Shown: positions 26,696 through 34,265 of the stretch, one piece after another
How positions within the stretch are numbered: position 1 is the first letter of the stretch
Layout: each line of letters begins with the position of its first letter
Origin: an uncultured Pseudomonadota bacterium
GTDB lineage: Bacteria; Myxococcota_A; Bradymonadia; Bradymonadales; Bradymonadaceae
DNA: 64,000 nucleotides
Assembly: GCA_913057905.1 (NCBI GenBank)
Contig: CAJXPB010000011.1
Coordinates: 1 to 64,000, forward strand
Direction of reading: 5' to 3'
Program-made: the position numbers and the translations under genes
The notes under the pieces: model-generated
Database searches by the model: none
Told to the model about the DNA's origin: nothing
What the model saw: only the letters and a program-made list of their open reading frames with translations

Positions 26696-27025
26696 TCACA
26701 GCACATCGTGGTCGCGCGCCAGGCCGACCAGACGCGGCAGGTTCATCGTCTCGAGTTTGGCGGCGTAATCGGGATTTCCGCCCGGAAACCGCGCCGTGGT
26801 GATCTTGTCGATCAGACCGCCTCGAGAGCCGAATTTCTCGTCGACCAGCTCGTGGTAGTCCCACAGCCGAAGAAGCTTTTTGTTCGGGGCCGTCGAGAGG
26901 CGCTCTTCGAAGTCGAGGGGATCTTCGTCCTCGGGCACTTCGAGCACGTCCAACAGGGACTCGACCAGTTCTTCTTTGGAACCGTGTTCGTCGCGCACGC
27001 GCTGTAGTGGGCTCTTCTTTTGCAT
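26696..27025 (-). CDS. Hypothetical protein (109 aa)
   Basis: ATG 27025 follows AAGGAG by 6 bp; an upstream GTG lacks support. The small acidic protein has no signal peptide. It looks helical (VRDEHGSKEELVESLLDVLE, LLRLWDYHELVDEKFGSRGG, KLETMNLPRLVGLARD). I do not recognise a family. It lies upstream of carD on the same strand but the carD promoter separates them; it is divergent from the SurA-like lipoprotein gene at 27240. Confidence 0.75.
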   Translation of the reverse strand: MQKKSPLQRVRDEHGSKEELVESLLDVLEVPEDEDPLDFEERLSTAPNKKLLRLWDYHELVDEKFGSRGGLIDKITTARFPGGNPDYAAKLETMNLPRLVGLARDHDVL

Positions 27026-27239
27026 GATGATCTCCTTGGGGATCCGGCCAGACACAACGGGCCGATGTTACCAGACTAAGACAGTTGTCCGTAAGCATGT
27101 ATTGGGCTCGGCCGGCGGCCGACCCGAAATGACACGTGAAACGATCCACGTTATGGCTGTCAGTGTCGGCGGATGCTCGGAGAGCAGCCACCGAGGAAGA
27201 CAGCGATTTTCGAGGCGGGATGGATAACAGAGAGTGACT

Positions 27240-28841
27240 ATGAAGACAAGTGAACGTTCAGTCGGGTTGTTCTTCGTCGCAGCGGCGGTTTCGCTGGCGA
27301 CGCTCGCCGGATTCGCCGGCGGCTGCGACCGTTCTGATTCGGACGAGCAGCCATCCGAGCAGAAAGGGGCGGATGACTCCAACAAAGACGGCTCGCCCAT
27401 CGAATACGTCGACGGCCCGACGCCCGAGGCCGACACCGTGGTCGCCAGGGCCGGGGACGTGACCGTCAGCTTTGGTGAGTACGAGGCGTACCTGCGTCAG
27501 AGCCGGATGTTTCGACCCGGTGGCGGCAAGGAGCCGATCTCGAAGACGAGGTTGGCGCGGCCGAAGGCCCAGGTCGGCGCGGTACGCGCTCTGTTGCGAG
27601 CCGCGGTGATCGACGCGGAGGTGAAGCGACGCGATCTGACTCCCAGTCAATCCGACATCGTCACATTTGTGACGCAGAGCGAGAAATGGGCTCCCTACGC
27701 CGGCCATCTCATCGAAGGCGAAGAGGCGCAAGAGCCGCTGCCCGACGGCATCAAGCCGTCTGACCTCGAGGCGATCGCCCGACGCGCCCTCAACCGGAAG
27801 CGGCTCGAAGACGACCTGCTGGAGAACCTGAAAGGGGAGAAGATCTGGGACATCTACAAGCGGCGTCACGACCGCATCTCGCTGTTGGTGGCGGAGGTCG
27901 GAAACAGCCCGTCGCCCGACAACATCGACGCCTTCATCGAAGAACAGGGGGGCGGCGACGATTCGGCCATCCGACGCTACTTCGAGTCCAACAAACAACG
28001 CTTCGGCGCACCAAAGCAGGTGAAGCTGACGATGTTGGTGCCGAAGGGGTCCGATGGCGACGACTCGGAGTCCTCCGGCGAAGATCGGCTCGAGGAGGCC
28101 GCCCAGCGGCTCGGCGACGGCGACGATCCCGCGACGGTCGCCCAGGATCTGAACATGGAACTTCGCCGCAACCAACACCTGGTCCGCCGGGAGAATCGCG
28201 AAGCATTTCAGGCGGATTCCGGTGCAACCGGCTATCAGACCGACGGACCCCGCGGCGCCTACGCCTGGCGCGTCGAGGGATGGCGGGAGCCGAAGGCGAC
28301 GAAGCTGGAAGGCGCCACCCTGCGGGAAGTCGCCTCCGAGGCGATGCAGCAGGAGATCGTGCCGTCGGCCCGCAAGGCCATCGAGCGGGCCGAATCGGCT
28401 CTTCGCGAGCTCGCGCCGCGCCCGGACGGGTCGGTCTCCGACGAGCAACTCGACACCCTGAAGGCGTCACTCGAGACCGACGAGGTCGAGTTCACCCAAA
28501 CCGGCATGTTCGCGCACACCGGGGAGGGGCGGGTGCCTAAAATCGGCCTCGCGGAGCCGATCGTCGAGAAGGCTTTCGAGCTGAGCGAGGTTGGAAGCGT
28601 CGCCGACGAGCCGATCCTGTCTCGAGGCCAGGTCTACACGTTCCGGATCCTCAAGCGTGACAAACCCTCCAGGGAGGAGTTCGAGGCGAACCGCGAGGAG
28701 TTTCGCCAGAAGGTGCTGGAGGCCGAGCGCGATTCGATCGTCGCGACCTTTTTGTCCGGATGGATGGACAAGCACAATCCGGACCTGACCCTGGAGCCGA
28801 TTCAGGTCAAATACGGCGTGATCCGCAAGAAGGGGAGCTGA
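27240..28841 (+). CDS. SurA/PpiC-like lipoprotein (533 aa)
   Basis: The signal MKTSERSVGLFFVAAAVSLA leads to a lipobox (FAGGC). A SurA-like N-domain (VVARAGDVTVSFGEYEAYLR) is followed by a PpiC-like region (ESNKQRFGAPKQVKLTMLVP) and, after a helical stretch, a second parvulin-like end (FELSEVGSVADEPILSRGQV with YTFRILKRDKPSREEF). It is the third PpiC-type protein in the window, with the genes at 2970 and 4015. Parvulin active-site residues are not clearly kept, so a chaperone role is more likely than isomerase activity. It ends one base before the convergent truA gene. Confidence 0.78.
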   Translation: MKTSERSVGLFFVAAAVSLATLAGFAGGCDRSDSDEQPSEQKGADDSNKDGSPIEYVDGPTPEADTVVARAGDVTVSFGEYEAYLRQSRMFRPGGGKEPISKTRLARPKAQVGAVRALLRAAVIDAEVKRRDLTPSQSDIVTFVTQSEKWAPYAGHLIEGEEAQEPLPDGIKPSDLEAIARRALNRKRLEDDLLENLKGEKIWDIYKRRHDRISLLVAEVGNSPSPDNIDAFIEEQGGGDDSAIRRYFESNKQRFGAPKQVKLTMLVPKGSDGDDSESSGEDRLEEAAQRLGDGDDPATVAQDLNMELRRNQHLVRRENREAFQADSGATGYQTDGPRGAYAWRVEGWREPKATKLEGATLREVASEAMQQEIVPSARKAIERAESALRELAPRPDGSVSDEQLDTLKASLETDEVEFTQTGMFAHTGEGRVPKIGLAEPIVEKAFELSEVGSVADEPILSRGQVYTFRILKRDKPSREEFEANREEFRQKVLEAERDSIVATFLSGWMDKHNPDLTLEPIQVKYGVIRKKGS

Positions 28842-28842
28842 T

Positions 28843-29652
28843 CTACAGCCAGGGCGCCGACAGCGGCGCGCCGCCGATCTCTGGCGCTTCGCCTCGCCAC
28901 GGGTGGTCGGGATAGAAGACCTCTTCGAGGGTCAGCCCCTTGGACGGGGCGGTGATGCCGCCCTCGCCGCGCTCGCCCGTCTCGAACATCCGCTCGACGG
29001 TCCCTTCGGGCAGCGACTCGGCGGCGATGTCGACGAGCGTGCCGACCATCACCCGCACCATGTACTTCAGAAAGGCGTTTCCCTCGACGACGACCGCAAT
29101 CTCGGGCCCGTCGGCCTCGACGTCGACACGGTGCATGATGCGGCGGGTCGATTCGCTGTCGCAGTCGGCGGTCCGAAATGCCTCGAAATCGTGGTCGCCC
29201 TCGAGTTTCGAAGCAGCCCGTTTCATGCGGCCGATATCCAGGCTGCGTCCGACCCGCCACAGATGACGATGCCTCAGCGGGTGCTCGAACCGATGGTTCC
29301 AGATTCGATAACGGTACCGCTTGCCGGCCGACGAAAACCGTGCATCGAAGCCCTCGGGCGCCTCCTCGACGCGCTGAACCCCGATGTCGTCGGCGGTCAG
29401 TCCGTTGAGCCCGCGAACCATCTCCCAGAGGCGCCGGCCGCCCGGATCACAGTCCAGGTGGGCGACCTGCCCCTCGGCGTGGACGCCGGAGTCGGTGCGG
29501 CTCGCGCCCTGCATGCGAATGTCATCGGGAGAGGTATCGAGGATCGTAGCCGCCGCCTTCAGCAGCTCGCCCTCGACGGTCGGCTCGTCGGGCTGGATCT
29601 GCCAGCCGCAGTACTCGGTCCCCTCGTAGGCGATGTGGAGGCGCAGTCGCAC
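28843..29652 (-). CDS. truA: tRNA pseudouridine synthase A (TruA)
   Basis: TruA makes pseudouridine at positions 38-40 of the tRNA anticodon arm. The 269 residues match the family length. The opening AYEGTEYCGWQIQP and the catalytic motif GASRTDSGVHA with nucleophile D54 are diagnostic; NAFLKYMVRVMVGTLVDI is the conserved C-terminal segment. ATG 29652 gives the normal N-terminus. It is divergent from nothing nearby: upstream 29653-29823 holds no gene. Confidence 0.96.
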   Translation of the reverse strand: MRLRLHIAYEGTEYCGWQIQPDEPTVEGELLKAAATILDTSPDDIRMQGASRTDSGVHAEGQVAHLDCDPGGRRLWEMVRGLNGLTADDIGVQRVEEAPEGFDARFSSAGKRYRYRIWNHRFEHPLRHRHLWRVGRSLDIGRMKRAASKLEGDHDFEAFRTADCDSESTRRIMHRVDVEADGPEIAVVVEGNAFLKYMVRVMVGTLVDIAAESLPEGTVERMFETGERGEGGITAPSKGLTLEEVFYPDHPWRGEAPEIGGAPLSAPWL

Positions 29653-29823
29653 GCGGACAACCTAGATGGGTGTTCGAGTTACTCCAACACTTCTCGCTTG
29701 TTCTGGCCGGCGATTTCAGCGTCGTGAAACCTCGACGATACGTTCGTATCGCCTCCGGTTTCCCTCCTTGAACTAGCCGCCCATTCCTGCGCGACCGAGT
29801 GATCGATTAACCCGAACACCCAT

Positions 29824-30564
29824 TTAGAATTCGAAGGCCATCCCCAGCCGCCAACTCGGGCCGCCGAACTCGAAGCCCGGCTCGCCGAAGTCATCGATCT
29901 GGGCGTACTCGAATTCACCGTAGAGGTAGGTGTTGTTGACGCCCCAGGTGGTATCGAACGACGCCGCCATCTGCGGAGTGAGAACATCGAGTTGAAACTC
30001 CAGCCTGGCCGCGATGTGCCAGCCCATCTTGGCCCCGCGGCCCTTACTGCCGTTGACCGTCGACACACTGCCGCCAGCGTCGAGCGCGCGCCAGACCCAG
30101 TAGTTGTAGCCAGCCTGAACCTTGGCGGCCAGCGGGATCTCGAACTCTTCGACCAGGTAGTCCCAGCGATACGTCAACAGTGCGCGGATCGGAATGATTG
30201 AAAAACGGGTCGTCTCCTCGATGTCGAGCGTGCCGCGAGTCAGGGTGTCGCTCCCAGACAACCGGGTAAACCCGATGCTGAGCCCGGCTCCCAGGCTCCC
30301 GTGGCCGTCGTAGACGTAGTACTCGCCGGTCATCTCGCCCAGTATCCGGTTGTTCCCGCCGAAGGCTGCCTCGAAGGGAGAGCCCGTCGCATTGCCGCCG
30401 TCGATCTCGGGATAATACGGGCCAGCCTCGAACTCGAGATTACCCCATACGGGGGATTCGGCCCGGACGGCGTCGGACCCTGCCAGGAGCACGAATCCGG
30501 CACACAGCAATCCGACGAGGAGATGCCAGAAGCCATTTCGCTTCGGTCGATGGAACTGCGTCAT
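29824..30564 (-). CDS. Predicted outer-membrane beta-barrel protein (246 aa)
   Basis: The start at ATG 30564 follows CAGGGA by a few bases; the signal segment is FWHLLVGLLCAGFVLLAGSD with cleavage near AVRAES. The mature part shows beta-strand patterns with Gly and aromatic residues (GSLGAGLSIGFTRLSGSD, ALLTYRWDYLVEEFEIPLAA, VQAGYNYWVWRALD). The C-terminal residue is Phe (LGMAFEF), the outer-membrane barrel signature. It lies 51 bp after the MYXO-CTERM protein gene at 30616 on the same strand. Confidence 0.8.
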   Translation of the reverse strand: MTQFHRPKRNGFWHLLVGLLCAGFVLLAGSDAVRAESPVWGNLEFEAGPYYPEIDGGNATGSPFEAAFGGNNRILGEMTGEYYVYDGHGSLGAGLSIGFTRLSGSDTLTRGTLDIEETTRFSIIPIRALLTYRWDYLVEEFEIPLAAKVQAGYNYWVWRALDAGGSVSTVNGSKGRGAKMGWHIAARLEFQLDVLTPQMAASFDTTWGVNNTYLYGEFEYAQIDDFGEPGFEFGGPSWRLGMAFEF

Positions 30565-30615
30565 GTCATCCCTGAAAATATGTTTGGCACGTACGTCCAC
30601 TATCCATACACCTCA

Positions 30616-31989
30616 TCACCATCGTCGTCGAAGGCCCCAGAGACCGGCCAAGACTAACAGCACACTGGGACCGATCGGCGGACCATCTACAGCGCGGCAT
30701 CCAAATCCGCCCTCTTCGGCCCCGCCGTCTCCGAGATACCTCTCCCAGAAATCAATCGACTTTTGAACCGTAATGCCGTCATTATTCGGCTGAATCCGGG
30801 CGAGCGGGCTGTAATTTCGGGCCTCGTCGCGCGAGGCGATGGCCACGTAGAGTTCATTGCCCTGCTGCTTCTCGATCCCCGTGATCTCATCCTCGAGCGT
30901 CCCCGAGCGGTCATCGGCATCTCCGATCAGCAGTTCTCGGGTCACACTGCCCTCGTCGATGAGCTGTTCGGGCGATTTATCTTGAAAACTCGGGATCCGA
31001 TTATCGGAGTAAAAGACGTGATAGCTCTCGATCTCCTGACGATTCGAAGGCGTGTCGAACCGAACCCGTAGCACATTCTCAGTCGCGGCGGCTCTTGCAT
31101 TCTGCGGGCCGGAGGGGCGCGTCCGGTCGAGGCGAAGAGCGGCATCACCGGAACGATAGTTGTCCGTACTGCTGCTGTTGGCATCCGTCAAAAAGAGGCG
31201 GACAGCGTACACATGGTCATCGGTCTTGGGAGCCGGCACAGATGGCGCCGAACCGGCTTGGCCATCTCCACCCGCGGCGTCCGCCACATCTGTCTCCCCG
31301 GCTTCGCTGTCGGTCTCCATGCCATCGGCCATACTGGAGTCCATTCCGGTGTCACCCCCAGCATCCCCGGTATCACCGGCGTCTCCGCCATTGCCAGCAT
31401 CGCCGCCCGTCTGCCCCCGGTCCGGATCGGCCGGAAAGACGCACTCCTCGTCATCCGCGACTTCGCCGTCATCTTTGTCGCGCAGTGCGTCCCACGTGAA
31501 TGTTACGATCTCCCCGCCCGAGATCGTCTCGAAAATGATGTCATTCCCATCCTGAGACAATTTGGTGCACTGGCTCGTGTTGCGGTCCATACCGCTTCCC
31601 CCGGGGGTGCATTCGACGGACCCGGCCTCGTTGAAGGGTTCGTCAAACAAGAACCGGTCGTCCTCTTGAATGAGTTTCGGAGAGGCACTCGACGTATCAT
31701 AGTAGAACTCGAACCTAACCTGCCGTCCGCTCGCATTCTCCAGCTCCTTGCACCGCTCGACCCCGATTGGGCCGATATTTTTCTCGGTCTCATCCGGGTC
31801 GGTCTGGTTGACCCGCTCGCCACTCACATCGACCGTCACAGAATCGAGCAAGCCGCTCCCTTCAGCGGGCGAGTAACCGTTCGACTGCCCGAGGGCCGTC
31901 GAAGGCAGAGCCAACACGGCGAAGAGTGCGACCAGCCACGCGGCGGCCCGGCCATGAGAGAGGGGAGAAGTATGGTGGGTAACGTACAT
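30616..31989 (-). CDS. Surface protein with fibronectin-like domain and MYXO-CTERM-like tail
   Basis: A 457-residue exported protein with signal AAAWLVALFAVLALPSTALG. An N-terminal beta region is followed by an Asp/Gly-rich linker (residues about 195-250, GDAGNGGDAGDTGDAGGD), then a fibronectin-III-like segment (LRVRFDTPSNRQEIESYHVF). The end reads GGFGCRAVDGPPI, a hydrophobic segment (GPSVLLVLAGLWGL) and RRRW: the GC, transmembrane and Arg layout of MYXO-CTERM. AAGG precedes ATG 31989. It is probably attached to the cell surface after myxosortase cleavage; its ligand is unknown. Confidence 0.82.
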   Translation of the reverse strand: MYVTHHTSPLSHGRAAAWLVALFAVLALPSTALGQSNGYSPAEGSGLLDSVTVDVSGERVNQTDPDETEKNIGPIGVERCKELENASGRQVRFEFYYDTSSASPKLIQEDDRFLFDEPFNEAGSVECTPGGSGMDRNTSQCTKLSQDGNDIIFETISGGEIVTFTWDALRDKDDGEVADDEECVFPADPDRGQTGGDAGNGGDAGDTGDAGGDTGMDSSMADGMETDSEAGETDVADAAGGDGQAGSAPSVPAPKTDDHVYAVRLFLTDANSSSTDNYRSGDAALRLDRTRPSGPQNARAAATENVLRVRFDTPSNRQEIESYHVFYSDNRIPSFQDKSPEQLIDEGSVTRELLIGDADDRSGTLEDEITGIEKQQGNELYVAIASRDEARNYSPLARIQPNNDGITVQKSIDFWERYLGDGGAEEGGFGCRAVDGPPIGPSVLLVLAGLWGLRRRW

Positions 31990-32003
31990 CGTACCTTGCC
32001 TGT

Positions 32004-33041
32004 TTAGGTGAAGAGTTGCTCGGCTATCTGGATGGAGTTCCAGGCGGCTCCCTTTCGCAGGTTGTCGCTGACCACCCAGAAGTGCAGGGTCTCGGGGTTT
32101 TCAAGATCTCGGCGAATTCGCCCGACCCAGGTCTCGTTATTGCCTTCAGCGAGTCTCGAGGTCGGGTATTCGTTGTCGGCCGGGCTATCATGTACCCGCA
32201 GGCCGGGGGCACGGGCAAATGCCCTCTGTGCGCCGTCCACGTCGACCGGCTGCTGAAGATCGACGGTCAGCGACTCGGAGTGGCTTCGGACGGCCGGGAC
32301 GCGCACGCAGTGCGAGGCCACCGACAGCGACGGGGCCTCCATGATCTTGCGGGTCTCGTGGACCATCTTCAGTTCCTCGGTGCTAAACCCCGAGTCGTCG
32401 GTACTGCCGATCCAGGGGAGCGCATCGAAGGCAAGGGGATGCTCGAAGGCGTCTCCTCCGCGGTCGGGGCGATCGTCGGCTCCGCCGCCGCGCTCGGCCC
32501 AGTCGCGCAGCTCGGCGACCAGTTGGTCGACGCCGGCCTGTCCGGCGCCCGACGCGGACTGATAGGTGCTGACGACCACACGCTCCAGGCCCCATTTTTG
32601 CTGGAGCGGAGCCAACGCCACGACCATCTGAATGGTCGAGCAGTTCGGATTGGCGATGATCGAACCGCCGTCGGTATCGACGTCGTCCAGCACATGGGCA
32701 TTGACCTCTGGGACGACCAGCGGAACGTCGTCGTCCATCCGAAACGCGCTCGTGTTGTCGATAACAGTGGCGCCGTGTTTGGCGGCCCGGGGGGCATGAG
32801 CTTCGCTGACCGAGGATCCTGCAGAGAAGAGCGCGATGTCGACCCCGTCGAAGTCCGCTCCGCTCAGGGCTTCGACCTCCACCTCGGTGTCGCCGAAGGG
32901 GAGTGTCTTGCCGGCCGAGCGCGGCGAGGCCATCGCCCGCAGACTGGCTACTGGGAAAGACCGCTCCTGTAGAATCTGGAGCATCTCTCGGCCGACAGCC
33001 CCCGTGGCGCCGACCACCGCAACATTCCATCCCTCAGTCAT
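32004..33041 (-). CDS. asd: Aspartate-semialdehyde dehydrogenase (Asd)
   Basis: Asd reduces aspartyl phosphate to the semialdehyde, the branch point to lysine (diaminopimelate), threonine and methionine. The 345-residue reading from ATG 33041 gives the normal start NVAVVGATGAVGREML with the NADP motif GATGAVG (11-17). The nucleophile is C134 (NPNCSTIQMV), followed by YQSASGAG. The C-terminal domain has SHCVRVPAVRSHSESL. The open frame extends about 100 codons upstream but that part is not related to the family. It precedes the MYXO-CTERM gene by 14 bp on the same strand. Confidence 0.96.
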   Translation of the reverse strand: MTEGWNVAVVGATGAVGREMLQILQERSFPVASLRAMASPRSAGKTLPFGDTEVEVEALSGADFDGVDIALFSAGSSVSEAHAPRAAKHGATVIDNTSAFRMDDDVPLVVPEVNAHVLDDVDTDGGSIIANPNCSTIQMVVALAPLQQKWGLERVVVSTYQSASGAGQAGVDQLVAELRDWAERGGGADDRPDRGGDAFEHPLAFDALPWIGSTDDSGFSTEELKMVHETRKIMEAPSLSVASHCVRVPAVRSHSESLTVDLQQPVDVDGAQRAFARAPGLRVHDSPADNEYPTSRLAEGNNETWVGRIRRDLENPETLHFWVVSDNLRKGAAWNSIQIAEQLFT

Positions 33042-33111
33042 TCGCTGGCTCTCGTCTCGTCGTCGTAACGTGTTTGTGAATGCGAATCGTACGTCGAATT
33101 GTTCCGACCGA

Positions 33112-34167
33112 TCAAAACAGCGGTTCCAGGTGCGGTCCATCGAGCGGCAAGAAGCCGAGGGTGTCGCCGGGCTCCATGCGCAGCAAGTCCAGGCCCGGGG
33201 CGCGCAGCGACACACCCTGCGGGCCCTGATGGTACTCGGCAAATACGCCGCGGAACCGAACGTCGTGGTCATCGTAATCGTAGCCGACGAGTGCCTCGCC
33301 TTCGGGCTCGGCGTCGGCATCGAGCTCCCCGACAAACGTCACCTGGCGCGTCCGGTCGACCAGCGGACAGCGGTCGGTCTCGACCGAAAGCGCCGGGCCG
33401 CCGTCGAAGGGGTCGATTTGATTGAAATAGGCGAACCCGATGGACCGAAGCATCTCGGCAGCGGGTTTTGTCTTGTCGCCGACCACGCCGATCTTGTTTT
33501 GCGCCCGCTTCGGAAGCAGCGCGGTGTAGATCGGCGAGGAGGGAAACAGGCTGCGGATAAATTCGACGTTCTCTCGGCTGATCTGATCGGCGTCGCGGTA
33601 GTGCAGCCCGGTGAACTTCTTGCCCAGACAATCCCACAGATCGCTGCCCCCGTCGTCGCGCAGCGGAGGCAGCAGTTCGGCGACGATGCGATCGCGGAAC
33701 CATCGGCGATGCATGCCGATATACAGAAATCGCAGATAACTGAGCTGCTTGCCCAGCTTCTGGGCGTGACCTCGATAATCGGGGTCCAGAATCAGGCCGC
33801 CGATCTCGGTGGGACCCGCGTACTCGAATTCGAGCTCCAGCGTCTCGTGGGTGAAAAATTTATCCAGGGTCTCGGAGTACTTTTGTTCCTCACCGACGTT
33901 GAAATACACGGCAGGTCGTTTGTAGGTGCCGTGCTGGGCGATAATCATCGCCGTGCCGATGAGTTTGTCCTCGGCGTGGTCGCGCAGCACGAAGACGTAC
34001 TCGCGTTCCTTCAGATCCTCGTAGCGGCCGCTAAAACTCTCCCGACTCTTCTGGACGATCTTCTCGAGCCGCTCGCGATCGTTGGGCAGATTCAGCGTAT
34101 TGAGCCGCGCCGACAGGGTCTCGAGCTCGTCGAGATCCTGAGGGCGCACCTCGTGAAACACGAACAT
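33112..34167 (-). CDS. Arginine N-succinyltransferase (AstA) family protein
   Basis: The AstA family (GNAT-like fold) transfers succinyl groups from succinyl-CoA to arginine in the ast catabolic pathway. The 351 residues fit the family (about 340), with the core EIGGLILDPDYRG, LSYLRFLYIGMHRRWFRDRI and the acceptor-region segment LGKKFTGLHYRDADQIS. A GGAGG site precedes ATG 34167. No astB, astC, astD or astE is adjacent; the neighbours are asd and a beta-propeller lipoprotein. The true acyl acceptor may therefore differ from arginine. Confidence 0.8.
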   Translation of the reverse strand: MFVFHEVRPQDLDELETLSARLNTLNLPNDRERLEKIVQKSRESFSGRYEDLKEREYVFVLRDHAEDKLIGTAMIIAQHGTYKRPAVYFNVGEEQKYSETLDKFFTHETLELEFEYAGPTEIGGLILDPDYRGHAQKLGKQLSYLRFLYIGMHRRWFRDRIVAELLPPLRDDGGSDLWDCLGKKFTGLHYRDADQISRENVEFIRSLFPSSPIYTALLPKRAQNKIGVVGDKTKPAAEMLRSIGFAYFNQIDPFDGGPALSVETDRCPLVDRTRQVTFVGELDADAEPEGEALVGYDYDDHDVRFRGVFAEYHQGPQGVSLRAPGLDLLRMEPGDTLGFLPLDGPHLEPLF

Positions 34168-34265
34168 CAAGTACCTCCGGGGGCCGCCGTGGTCAGATAG
34201 AGGGGCTCAAACCACCCCTTCGGCTACCATTCCGGTGGCATCTTGTTCAATGGGCGCCGAGCCGT

